20,021 nt of DNA from Beroe ovata (GCA_946803715.1 CAMPET010000168.1:2100-22120), one strand, 5' to 3'. Shown: positions 1 through 9,641, counted from the stretch's first letter. The notes: a model not told the origin generated them from the letters alone. Numbers and translations: made by a program.

Positions 1-125
1 CTGACACCAATTCTCACACTGACTCACATTTCACACTGACACCACTTTTCACTTTGACACCACTTTTTCACACTGACACCACTTTTCACTCTGACACCAG
101 TTCTCACACTGACTCACATTTCACA
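1..125. repeat. Degenerate tandem repeat, CTGACACCACTTTTCAC-like
   Basis: About six imperfect copies of a unit near 20 bases (CACTGACACCACTTTTCAC with variants) run from the window edge up to the AG of the first visible exon. The tract is pyrimidine-rich on the + strand, so its last copy also serves as the polypyrimidine tract of the acceptor at 125-126. The array may continue left of the window. Confidence 0.85.
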
Positions 126-126
126 G

Positions 127-3100
127 GCTATGGGAAACGTCTCGGATATGTACTTCACCGATGTCTACCCGATTGATGGCCAAGTTTGCATCACCAACAT
201 CCTCTCCATCACCGACTTTTATCCGTTCAGCGGGTGGATGGAGAAAATCAGTTTCTCCACCTCTCCGAACAGCAGGACTGTTCTCTGTCCGGCAGAGAAT
301 GAAGTGACGGGAGACAAGGGGGTGTTGCAATGGCATGCTACCTTCTCAGAGGGAACTATGCGCACACTGTGTTAGTATAGAAAAACTACCTTCCCCTTAT
401 ATCTAATGAGGGGCAGGGGTTACAGACGAGTCATCATCATCAGGTCCCTATGGAAAGTACCCTGATCTATACTTTAAGATGGGATTTGCAGAGCGGAACT
501 GCACTCATCTTGGATGGGCGTCATCCGAGACAAGTGCTTGTGCGACAAAGTACACGATTAGTGAGGAGGAAGCAACACAGTACTTTGAATCCACAGAAAT
601 AACTTCCGAGAACGCAGAGGAATACACGGAAACAATCAGTCAGGTAGAGACTCATTATACACGTGTCTTCGTAATCACGTGTAGAACACAACGTGATGTA
701 GAAGCACGTGCAAAACACATCGCATCGCAACACACGTACCACGTAAAATAAAGTCCTACTCGTGTAGGTCATAAAGGAGACAGTGGACATGACGGGCACA
801 ACGCTAAACACAACCTCTGGAGCATTGGAAAAACTTTCACTGAGTGAAAATGTTCAAATTACCACATCCACAATGGAGAGTGTTATGGAGGTCAGTAAAG
901 TACGAGGATTTGCACCTCATCACGAAACATTGTGTTTATCTTGATCTGCTATACTCGACATCGCTCATCAGGTAACTGACTCAATCAACAAGAAGACTAA
1001 ATCGGCTACAATGCAGTCCCAGGAAGCAGAGTCAAAGACCGCTACAAAGTAGGAGTAGCGACATGATGATGTCATCAAGATTTAACGTATCTAATGATTA
1101 ACTATGGGGCGGGGTTCGATACATCATAGGTTGTCATGGAAACAATGCAGTGTTGTTAATTAAGGGCAAAAACATGCCAGTTGAGTGAGCATTTGAGGAT
1201 AGATCCCAAACGGATGGACCGATTCACTTGAAACTTCTACCATAGCTCGAGGACCATCTGAAACTCGGACAACCAAAATTTCACGCCAATATGAAAATCG
1301 GTTCCCGAGTCAAGGGCCGACATAACCCCTTATCCGCCCAAAACACGTCACCTTAGTGAGCATTTGAAGATAGCTCCCAAACAGATAGCCAGATTCACTT
1401 GAAACTTCTATCATAGCTCAAGGACCATTAGAAACTCGGATAACAAAAATTTCACGTCAATCCGACAATCGGTTCCCAAGTTAATGGCCGACATAACCCC
1501 TCGGCCCTCATCCGCCAAAAACATGTCAGTTTGAGTGAGCATTTGAGGATAGCTCCCAAACAGATAGCCCGATTGACTTCAAACTTCTACCGTAGCTCAA
1601 GGACCATTGGAAACTCGGACAACCAAAATTTCACGTCAATGCGATAATCGGTTGTCACTTGTTATGGTTTACCGAAGTTACCAATACCGTAGGATAATCC
1701 AATCTGTGGTAACGCTGGCAGCTAAACTTGACCTCTCTGGTGAGACTACAAAATACACTTCAACAACTGAGACAGTGAGCCTGGCCGCAGTGAATCCGGA
1801 AAAATTTGACAGCGAAATAGTCGCTGAATTCGAGGAGACTTCACAAGGTAAGATAAGGTTCTTCCCTGAAGTGTAACCATGGCTACGAACTTTTCCAATA
1901 TAATCCCTCCAGGGACTCACATTGGAGTGTACTCCACGGATAACGAGGGCAGAGCTAACTCTGGGAAAACAGGAACAATAACAATTGTGAGAAGATACCA
2001 CAGAGGGAAGAGAAGTGAGAGGAAGTACCAGAATGTGTGGTTCACCAGTTACGAGAAAAATAGTCCTCTATTTGCATCGGACACCGCTTATACAATGGAC
2101 AGTCAAATCCTCGGAGCAGGTACCGTACCTGACAATAATAACACCCCCGCCCCGCCCCTTAACCCCCGTCCCCCAGCCACGCCCCTAAGCCCCCGCTTCA
2201 AATCTAGATGTATGGAAATGACTATCACTTATCAGGTATTGGAGAAGAACAGCACGATGCAAGTGATATCAAGATAAAACTGCACACAGAGAGCGATACC
2301 ACAGACAAGAATGCGTATTGTCAGTACTGGGAAACCTCAGGTAGATTAAATATGCACATGACCAAATTAGGAGATTATATGGGTTGTTATAGTAACACTG
2401 CAGCTAAAGCTCTTCGTTTATCCGTTGTTGGGGATTCGGTGATCTGAATATTCCGACCAGGCTGGCAGTCAGCGGGAATGACACTCATTGAAAAAACTGA
2501 CAGTTTTGTCGTGTGTCAAGCAGCCCGTTTCGCAAACTTTGCAATTCTACTCAATCCCAGCAACAGTCAGGTCAGTTGATATCGATCACAAACTCTCGAA
2601 TCAATCCACCATACGATGATGCTGTGATACGTATCATGAGTTGCCATAGGGCAGGACATGCGTTGCCATGGTTACACCAATGCAGTAAGACTATACGTGA
2701 CACTCCCCCATGCGTTGTCATGGTTACTATACGTGACACTCCCCCATGCGTTGTCATGGTTACTATACGTGACACTCCCCCAGTTTACCGGCTCTCAACT
2801 GGAGGTATTGGAATGGATAACACTGCTCGGTTGTTCTCTCTCGATAGTTGGATTGGCGATGACTATCTTGGGACTGTCAGTTTTCAAGTGGGTGCGATTC
2901 ACATGTTACTACTTTACTAGCAATCATTGTCCTCTGCCTACTGGCAGCTCTTCCCAAATGCAGACTGACTTTGTTCATCATTACCCAGGCAGATACGGTC
3001 CAATCTGACAAACAGAATTCACATTGGACTCTCAACTTCACTTCTCTTCGCTTATCTCTTCCTACTCATTGGAGCTGAGCAGACTTCTATAACAGGTAGC

Positions 3101-4549
3101 CATGGTACAGTTGAGTAGCTAGAATCGCACAGTCCACATTTCTATATCTATGCAATAAACTCCGCAACTAGTGTTGCGTTATTGTTGCGTTATTATTGTC
3201 TCGTTGTTGCATCGACACCGGCACAAGTTGCCATAAACCCAATCTTCAGACAAAACACAGCCGACTCACTTCAGGGCTATGTTACTTCTTCTCTATTTTG
3301 ACTCACTTCTGCTTCCTTAATGCGTTCTGCTGGATGCTGTGCGAGGCTGTCAACTTGTACCTACGACTAGTCGTGGTGTTTGATAGTGCTTCCCGCTTAT
3401 TCCACAAGTTCTCTCTCTTTACTTTCGGTGAGACACACAGATACACAGTTCAGGGACACAGACACACACAGACAAACACACCGACACAGACAAACACACA
3501 GACACAGACAAACACACAGACACAGAAACACTGTTTCAGTTGTACCGATAGTGATAGTTGGGATTACTGTGATTGTCGAGTTTACAGAAGAAGAAGATGG
3601 AGCATATCTCATAACGGATGCTGCTAGCGGTCGAACTACTCAGTGAGTATGACACAACTATATACCAGCTGTCATAGTGTTACTCACCGGCTACCATAGC
3701 CACCACACTGTATTCCAACTAAGAGTGATCATGATGACCTTGTTGATGAAGGAGTGATCAAGTTGACCGTATCTTCCCACAGTTGCTGGCTCGACTACAA
3801 AGCCCGGATCATCGCCTTCATGTTTCCTCTACTCATCATATTGGTCATGAACTTGGTGGTGTTTGTCATGGTTATGAAAGTTCTTTACGAGAGCACTGAA
3901 CTTACTGAAAACAAGTTAGTGATCCGTGGTTCATATTAAACTTCATGTACCTTGTTCATATCAAATCATTTGGAACAACTAATGATCCATAGCGTAGTGA
4001 CTCCTTCATAAAGTCTTGCTCCTTAAGGAGTAAGTGGCTGTCAAGGTTGAGATCCGTAGTGGCTGTCTCCACGATCATGGGACTCTCGTGGGTGCTGGGC
4101 TTCTTCGCAGTCAAAGAAGCCAGCTTCGCTATCAATGTGATGTTTGCACTCTGCAACAGTCTACAGGTGAATTGGCACAATCCCCCGTCTATCCCCCACG
4201 GCCCACTCTAACACGATCTGGTCCCCGACAAACCCTCATATTCAGGGCTGCCTGATTTGTTACTTGTATGTTGTAGCACGGAGTGACGTCATCTCCAAAT
4301 GGAGAACCTCCCTCGCTTCCTCAATGGGTTTGTGACTCTCACTGTAACCATGACAACAAGTTACCCGAACTTCCACTCATAGACTCTTCCTTACAAGGAA
4401 ACTAACACCCTCTTCTACCAGACAAGGCGAGTACACTGAGCTCTAACCAATATGGGACAGCTAAGAGTCGACAGAGGATCAACAATGTTGCTGTTCACCT
4501 GGAAAACCTGGATAAAGAGGCAAAGAATGTCTATGCGATCCGTGAGTAA
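127..4549 (+). CDS. Adhesion GPCR (class B2), 3' 16 exons; HRM - GAIN/GPS - 7TM
   Basis: Exons: 127-370, 444-643, 768-890, 972-1048, 1693-1847, 1913-2119, 2236-2340, 2461-2570, 2805-2887, 2989-3095, 3275-3427, 3540-3642, 3783-3914, 4028-4166, 4246-4327, 4422-4549. All are bounded by AG/GT and the phase agrees at every join, giving 715 residues; the 5' part lies off the window. Residues about 53-115 look like a hormone-receptor motif (LCPAEN, LQW, TLCPYG, ERNCTHLGW). A GAIN domain follows, ending in a GPS that begins CQYWETSGW but lacks the second Cys and the His-Leu-Thr cleavage site (it reads ARFANFAILL). The 7TM is typical: TM1 LGCSLSIVGLA, TM2, TM3 with CWMLCEAVNLYL, TM4, ECL2 CWLDY, TM5 FMFPLL, TM6 GLSWVLGFFA, TM7 from NSLQG. 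The tail is short, ending YAIRE. This is a plasma-membrane adhesion or mechano-type receptor; the ligand is unknown. The final C-terminus is uncertain because GTGAGT at 4542 could be a donor to a further exon. Confidence 0.9.
1130..1143. promoter_or_regulatory. X-box-like palindrome (RFX-type)
   Basis: GTTGTCATGGAAAC lies in the aGPCR intron just before the 175-base repeat block. It matches the RFX-binding X-box pattern GTNRCC(N0-3)RGYAAC at nearly all positions. Binding is inference. Other copies in this gene: 1873-1886 (upstream of the exon starting at 1913) and 4344-4357 (17 bases after the donor at 4328), with weaker matches at 3096-3108 (overlapping the donor) and 3690-3703. Confidence 0.5.
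1168..1653. repeat. Intronic tandem repeat, unit 171-179 bases, about 2.7 copies
   Basis: Three copies begin with AGTGAGCATTTGA at 1184, 1355 and 1534, so the spacing is 171 and 179 bases. Each copy then carries AGCTCCCAAACAGATAG-like, ACTTCTACC(A/G)TAGCTC, GGACCAT, AACTCGGA and AAAATTTCACG blocks, followed by a TCGGTTCCC and GCCGACATAACCCC block in the first two. The third copy stops at 1653 after AATCGGTT. The block fills most of the 1049-1692 intron of the aGPCR gene. No ORF or transposon protein is visible in it. Confidence 0.9.
2691..2782. repeat. 36-base tandem repeat carrying X-box-like motifs
   Basis: About 2.5 copies of a 36-base unit start at 2691, 2727 and 2763; each reads CTATACGTGACACTCCCCC, and the first two continue into ATGCGTTGTCATGGTTA. 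The two full copies contain GTTGTCATGGTTAC (2714-2727, 2750-2763), and the related GTTGCCATGGTTAC sits just upstream at 2662-2675. The array lies in the intron between the GPS exon and the TM1 exon, and its last unit is about 20 bases from the acceptor at 2803-2804. Confidence 0.9.
3431..3529. repeat. CACAGA/CACAAA-rich minisatellite before an acceptor
   Basis: A run of ACACAGACAAACACA-type units fills nearly the whole intron 3428-3539 between the TM3 and TM4 exons of the aGPCR. A short CTGTTTCAG then supplies the acceptor. The antisense of the tract gives a Cys/Leu/Val-rich false ORF. Confidence 0.9.
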
Positions 4550-5142
4550 TTGACTCTTACATCGTAAAATTTTGTTCTCAATTCTAACTAGTGGCTGGTT
4601 CCTATAAAAGCTTACTCCAATTAATTAGTATGCAATAATTATCGCTTTTTCCGGATAAATCTCGAACTTCCCAGAAGGGGAGGGAAGGGCGATTGAGGAA
4701 AGTAAACTTGAGTCATGAGGTCGAGTGTACATGTGACAGTCATAATATTCTACGCTAATGCGATGTTCTGAAATGGACCAAAACAGCAGGATAGTGAGAG
4801 TGCGTTGTAATGATAATTTTTGTGATTCAAGTTTTCAATTTTGTTAGAAACGTGCTTTCGTGAAAATTTTCTTGAAGGATTGGATTTGAGATTTTTTTGT
4901 TTTCAATGTTCTCGTCGAAATTGATTATTTTCGAATTTAACGCTAGTTTTGTTAGCAAGTTTTCGGAATACCACCTAATGTTTCAAAATTTTGATGATCT
5001 CCTCTATCAAATTTGTTGTTTTCCTCTATCAATTGATTATTTCGTTCAAGAATGTTTTTGAACAAAAGTGGGAAGGGACTTTAATTGGAGAGGGGAAGTG
5101 GTTGTTAACTCACCAATAATAGTGAAAAACTTGACAACAGCT

Positions 5143-5173
5143 GTTACCATAGTTACTGTGTTTCCATAGTAAC
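5143..5173. promoter_or_regulatory. Pair of X-box-like palindromes
   Basis: GTTACCATAGTTAC (5143-5156) and GTTTCCATAGTAAC (5160-5173) lie in tandem with a 3-base gap. Both fit the 14-base X-box-like palindrome found throughout the window. A further copy, GTTGCTATGACAAC, lies at 5331-5344. The position is between two + strand genes, about 0.9 kb upstream of the EF-hand start; a regulatory role is inference. Confidence 0.5.
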
Positions 5174-5493
5174 GGGAGTACATTTCGTCGGCTCTGAAAT
5201 AGTGTTAATATCAGTTATTGGAAATTGTATGACAAATAGGTAGGTACCCGTCTGCTGCTTGAGCAATATAGCTGACATTCGCTGTTCAATGTACAGAAGT
5301 TTCTGTGTAAGTAGTTGCCATGTTGTGTTTGTTGCTATGACAACTTTCTTGTAGATAGCACCGTTCCCATAACATTTTTACCATAACAACGAAAATAAAC
5401 AGGTGTCAGGGAGACCAGCGAAGCATTTAGACAGGAGCTAACTGTATCAGTGTGATAAGAATCCAATATCCTTCAAACACATGTACATTGTAC

Positions 5494-5538
5494 AACACAC
5501 ACACACAAACACAAACGCGCACAAACACACACACACAC
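5494..5538. repeat. (CA)n microsatellite with A and CG interruptions
   Basis: An ACACACAC-type tract broken by AAACACAAACGCGCAC in the middle, lying in intergenic DNA. It is simple sequence, with no coding potential. Confidence 0.95.
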
Positions 5539-5713
5539 GAAACGTGACAGGTGATTATCACTTTCATCCTTCTCAATGTCAGTTGAATAAACCTTCAGCA
5601 TCCGTGCATTTATTCAAGTGCATTATTGAATAATATTTGTGACTTTTTTGGACTCCACACCACACACAAATAGACTTCTTTGTCTTCACTTTGATAACGA
5701 TTTCGCTCATAGG

Positions 5714-5888
5714 TTGTAAGTATGTACTATGGTCTATGACGTGTAAGTATGTATGTATGACGTATGTATGTGTGTATGTACTATGTAATTGTATGTATGC
5801 ATGTGTGTAGGTATGTATGTTTGTTATTGTATGTATGTATGTTATTGTTTGTATGTATTTACTATGTAATTGTATGTATGTATGTAAG
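5714..5888. repeat. (TATG)n / (GTAT)n tetranucleotide repeat
   Basis: A degenerate GTATGTATGTA tract is interrupted three times by similar TACTATG(T)AATTGTATGT or TTATTGTATG segments, so there is a higher-order pattern of about 50 bases in it. The minus strand gives a Tyr/Ile/His/Thr-rich spurious ORF (5579-5914). Confidence 0.95.
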
Positions 5889-6045
5889 TGTGGTGATAGA
5901 TGGATGTAATCCATGTCTCATGTTACATTTCCTATAAACAATGTTCACTGGTCAACACTCAGATACACTTCTATGGTTGACACATAGTTTTTGTTTTTAC
6001 CGTATTGTTTGCGACCATTACCCCTAGTATAATTCCCCAGCATCA

Positions 6046-6053
6046 TGACGTCA
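6046..6053. promoter_or_regulatory. CRE palindrome TGACGTCA in the EF-hand gene promoter
   Basis: A perfect TGACGTCA lies 52 bases upstream of the chosen ATG at 6105. CREB/ATF-type bZIP proteins bind this palindrome in animals. A second perfect copy is in intron 1 of the same gene at 6426-6433. Use of these sites here is inferred from position only. A third copy at 4284-4291 falls in an aGPCR coding exon and is probably chance. Confidence 0.5.
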
Positions 6054-6104
6054 TATCAGCAAAGTGCATGAGGTGAACATTCAATTATTGCCGGGTTCTC
6101 ATCC

Positions 6105-9100
6105 ATGAAGTGCAATGAGGTGACTGATTTTCTAAAGGGAGAAGCAGCTTCGGCAAGGAAGTGAGTACTTTGACCGCCTTATCTAACTTTAGACGAGCGA
6201 TATACGCCCAGAAACCAATTTGATTGAGTACATTCTATAATAGTCTACGCTTTCTCATAGCAAATCCTCGTTTATGAAATTAGAGCTCTGACGAAACAGG
6301 ATCTTGGCAAAATCACGAAATCAAATTAGTAATGTTATCGTGTTGACTATTATCATTATTATAGTGGGTATTGCGTGTCACATTTTATCCTAAAATTACC
6401 TCTTTTTCTCCACTGCGGGAGGGGGTGACGTCACACACACAGAGTCAGACACGCAAAGTCATTACTTGTATTCTGCTCCTTTCCATTGATCCTTTTTATA
6501 CATTGCTTCCTGTTGATGTAGTTGAAAAGTTAGAACTTCCTCTTCAAGAATACTTATCTTAACATCACTCAAACTATGACACATAGAGACACACGTACAC
6601 AAACACGCACACAAACACACCTGAGACACCCTCAATGAACAATGTCTCCAATGGAAGAAGAGCAATGGAAGTGTTTAATGATTTCAACATTTTCTCTGAG
6701 CAGCTGTTGACGACACACACGCATTTCAGCGAGCTGTGATTTCATGTACTCTGTGTATTAATATGTTCTGCGTTCTTGTATACAGAGCAGTATAGCATCC
6801 TGCAGCAGATACACATCAAGCCTATTATAGTAGCGAAGTCATACACGTTGTATCTCGTTGTCAGTTGCTGATTACTTAATTGCCCTATACAAGTCACATT
6901 AATTGCTCCTGCATACTTTCATTGAACTTGATTTGAGTTGCTTAGATTGTGACTTTACCAGTACATTTTATAGCTGAGAAAAACTTGCTGACAACTGGGA
7001 GATATGGCAGAAGAGGTCGATGGGTAATACACTCGAACATACAGATGTCTGACACCCACACAGACACAAAAACAGATCCACAATGCACAGACACAGACAT
7101 ACAAACAGTCACAAACACATACATACAAACTGTTTTCACCTTCAGGACACACACAAGTTTACATCGCAAGTCGTCAATACTGAGTCAGCTTTATGAGAAG
7201 AAACATTTCACCAGTAAAGAATTCAGACGACTATGTATGTTCTAGTCTGAGTAGTTTTCAATATATTTTTTTTTTCTAAAATAAAATTTGTTGATTCTTA
7301 TTAAGTGAAAGCGGCTGTTCCATATTAACTGATTTCTACTCAGGGGATTTCTATGATAAAGATGGAAATGGATACTTGGAATATGCAGAGCTTGAACGTT
7401 TTCTAAGGTAAATCATCATGTTTCTTATGCCGGTAAATCATCATGTATCTTATGCCGATAACAAGCCTGGTTGCTATGGTAACCAACATTGGTTGTCCTG
7501 GTTACCTTATGCTATACAGGGATTTAACAGAGGTAACACTGGGATCAAATGTTGACGAAGAAGAGTACAAAAAATTTCAAACGAGAATCATGTCACTTAT
7601 GGATGATAACAATAACGGGAAATTGGAAGCCAGGGAACTGGTAATGAAACTAAAATTGACAGTTGCCATGGTTACGTGAATTTGTTGCCATATTGGTGAT
7701 CAACTCAGCTTATTTCAGTCGAAGATCATCCCTACTGAGGAGAATTTCTTGCTGTGCTACAGCATCCAATCACAGAATGCAGGAGCAACTCTCACGTGTC
7801 AAGATTTTCTCGATATTTGGGCGCATTACGACAAGGATGCGAGTGGATACATCGATCAAACAGGTATTGGATAATGTTGCCATGGTGTCTAAGTGTTACA
7901 GTTACCATGGCTACTGATTCAATACTATGTTAACCAACTGTCTAAAACAGAGGCTAAAGATTTCATGGCAGATCTACTGAAAGTGAGCAGTGTCACTGTG
8001 GATCTCACGAATGTCAACTACCTGGACACTTTCTTCAGGAGCTTTGACACGGACGAAAATGGTAAATTCATCTAAAATATCATGTGTCTATACCACTAAG
8101 AGTAAGTGACTACCTTTACTATGCGTCTATATCATGTGTCAATCTATAATATAAAGTAATAAGCCAAAGTGTGAAAGTGGTTTCTGTGTATACGATTATC
8201 TCGACTATTATATGCCGTTATACCATGCAGTATGGGTCTATATCATGCGTTGATATGTCAGGCGCCTATTATCATACTAGTATTACTATGCGTCTACGCA
8301 GGCGTGATAGAAATAGACGAGATGGCGTCCATGTTTCCAGTGGACGACAACTTCAGATCAGCACTGAAGCAGCGGAAAAAGTTCTCCAAGGAAAAATTTG
8401 ATAAGTGAGTTGTCTAGCCCATAACAATTTATTTTTTCTGAGAGAGTGTTTCTCAACCACGACACTACTAATAAATGTCAGGATCTACAACAAGATCGAC
8501 TCTGGCAAAACTGGGAGCATTTCTGCTGGCAAATTGCCAGATTTACTGCGAGACCTAGCAAAAACCAGCAAGATCAAAATGACTGAATCGGAGATTGAAG
8601 AAATGAGTGGAAACCTGAAACAGGTTAGAAATCAGTGTTAGGTTCCATGTCAACGTAACATCAGTAATCAGTAACCATGACAACACTACATAGGTTGACA
8701 TTCTTCAACTTTTGTACGACTAGCAAAACAAATTTGATATGAAGTTGAATTTTTTTCTCCACTTTCCCGATGATTTAGCCCAGAAATTCCAACTTATTCG
8801 AATTCTACGGCAAAAATTAGGCCGGAAACACTCATTCTCAGTATGTCTACTGAGAAAAGATTTTGGACGTTCGTTTGGTATTGGTGTGTCTCACTGATTT
8901 TCGTAACAACTCCAAACCCAGGATTCAAAATTTGGAGAAAATTGATTAGACCAATTTTCATACGAATACCATCGATTCCCATGTATTTTTGTACGCTGAA
9001 TCGATTCCTGGTCGAACTCTGAGCCTATCTCGCTTCCCTGAGGCGCTTACTCAGAGGGTTGCCATTAATCCGCAACCAGTAACACAGACAAAAGTTACCA

Positions 9101-9248
9101 CGACACCTACTTATGAAAGTTGTCATGACAACAATACTCCATTCAGATGCTAAACAAGGACCAGGTACCGTACACAGAACTATCCATGATACTGTCCTCA
9201 CACCACCCACAACAGAAGAAGAAGAAGTTGTTATCTAGAGTTCATTAA
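6105..9248 (+). CDS. Calbindin/calretinin/secretagogin-like EF-hand protein, 9 exons
   Basis: Exons 6105-6160, 7146-7234, 7344-7407, 7520-7640, 7719-7863, 7951-8061, 8302-8404, 8482-8623 and 9147-9248 join in consistent phase to 310 residues. Four complete EF loops are visible: 53-64 (DKDGNGYLEYAE), 98-109 (DDNNNGKLEARE), 148-159 (DKDASGYIDQTE) and 191-202 (DTDENGVIEIDE). A fifth at 236-247 has the Gly at position 6 but Lys instead of Glu at position 12, so it should bind calcium poorly. The sixth, near the C-terminus (NKDQVPYTEL), is shortened. Six spaced EF hands in one chain mark the hexa-EF family of cytosolic calcium buffers and sensors (vertebrate members about 260-276 residues). Here there is an extra N-terminus of about 35 residues and a Lys-rich tail. 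The first exon is the least certain: it was chosen because its ATG follows a CRE and its phase fits the second exon. Confidence 0.88.
6579..6628. repeat. CA-rich tract (ACACAAACACGCACAC) in intron 1
   Basis: A short degenerate CA-rich stretch of the same word family as the other tracts in the window (ACACAAACAC, ACACGTACAC). It lies within the first intron (6161-7145) of the EF-hand gene. Apart from this, the second CRE and one more CA tract, this intron holds nothing I can identify. Confidence 0.8.
7050..7130. repeat. CACAGACA-rich tract before exon 2 acceptor
   Basis: Degenerate ACACAGACACAAAAACAGA and ACATACAAAC units end about 15 bases upstream of the acceptor at 7144-7145. This is the same arrangement as the tract before the TM4 exon of the aGPCR. 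Confidence 0.85.
7470..7483. promoter_or_regulatory. X-box-like palindrome in EF-hand intron 3
   Basis: GTTGCTATGGTAAC is a close match to the RFX X-box palindrome and lies in the 112-base intron between two EF-hand exons. Function is inference. Confidence 0.5.
7662..7675. promoter_or_regulatory. X-box-like palindrome in EF-hand intron 4
   Basis: GTTGCCATGGTTAC lies 22 bases after the donor at 7641 in a 78-base intron. Further copies in the next intron are GTTGCCATGGTGTC (7876-7889, half-matching) and GTTACCATGGCTAC (7901-7914). Confidence 0.5.
8671..8684. promoter_or_regulatory. X-box-like palindrome in EF-hand intron 8, 5' part
   Basis: GTAACCATGACAAC lies 48 bases after the donor at 8624. 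A looser GTTCCATGTCAAC at 8642-8654 is next to it. Confidence 0.45.
9119..9132. promoter_or_regulatory. Perfect 14-base X-box-like palindrome before last exon
   Basis: GTTGTCATGACAAC is a perfect inverted repeat of 7+7 bases lying 13 bases upstream of the last acceptor AG (9145-9146) of the EF-hand gene, so it sits where the branch point and pyrimidine tract would be. It could bind an RFX-type factor or fold in the pre-mRNA; both are inference. Another copy, GTCACCATGGTAAC, is just past the stop codon at 9263-9276. Confidence 0.55.
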
Positions 9249-9415
9249 CAACAATATTGATAGTCACCATGGTAACAGTCCAATTTTGTACAGGTTATTT
9301 TGTACGATAGCATTGTTTAAAAGTGACATTAGAAATCATCTACTTAAAAGTTATTTAAGCATCTACTTTATTTACACAGTTAACAACTTATGGATATTAT
9401 ATTGGATATTATTTT

Positions 9416-9528
9416 AATAAATCTAAGATATAATATTTGATCACAATTTCGATTCGTGGTATAAAAATCAATTTGTAATTACACCTAGTTAGCCTAATTT
9501 CATATATTAACCAACCTGAATAAATAAA
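9416..9528 (+). terminator. Poly(A) signals for the EF-hand gene
   Basis: AATAAA occurs at 9416-9421 and twice overlapping at 9519-9528, 168 and about 271 bases after the stop codon, in very AT-rich DNA. Either may direct 3' end formation. The second pair lies within 120 bases of the stop codon of the oppositely oriented homeobox gene. Confidence 0.5.
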
Positions 9529-9561
9529 TGATAAAAATCTAAATTTAAAAAGCGTCGTTAA

Positions 9562-9567
9562 TTTATT
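9562..9567 (-). terminator. Poly(A) signal for the homeobox gene
   Basis: TTTATT on the + strand reads AATAAA on the minus strand, 75 bases after the homeobox stop codon. Another lies at 9367-9372. Together with the + strand signals at 9416-9528 this makes a bidirectional 3' end region in which the two transcripts could overlap. Confidence 0.5.
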
Positions 9568-9641
9568 AAAATGTAAAAATGAATTAAAAAGTCAAAAAGT
9601 AGTGGTTGAATTTGAAATGTCTCTCTCTCTCACTGAAACTC

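Larger units (their letters stand above)
4550..6040. other. AT-rich intergenic region between aGPCR and EF-hand gene
   Basis: No coding exon can be supported here. From 4800 to 5060 the DNA is T-rich, with repeated TTTTCAA, GATTATTT and TTCGAA words. X-box-like palindromes lie at 5143-5156, 5160-5173 and 5331-5344. AATAAA occurs at 5394-5399 and may serve a long aGPCR 3' UTR, but this is weak. Simple (CA)n and (TATG)n tracts follow and are listed separately. Confidence 0.6.

Noticed and set aside
521-811. Minus-strand ORF of 96 codons, Cys/Leu/Val-rich
   Set aside because: It is antisense to aGPCR exons 2 and 3 and has no domain; the + strand exons have consistent phases and recognisable HRM/GAIN sequence.
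2691-2782. CRISPR-like spacing of a 36-base repeat
   Set aside because: Units are directly adjacent with no spacers, in a eukaryotic intron.
3397-3612. Minus-strand ORF with a Cys/Leu/Val repeat, and similar ones at 6942-7169 and 13411-13650
   Set aside because: All are translations of CA-rich tracts on the GT-rich strand.
4284-4291. Third TGACGTCA as a regulatory CRE
   Set aside because: It lies in the TM7-region coding exon of the aGPCR and encodes conserved-frame residues; chance is the simpler reading.
5579-5914. Minus-strand ORF of 111 codons
   Set aside because: Translation of the (TATG)n repeat; low complexity only.
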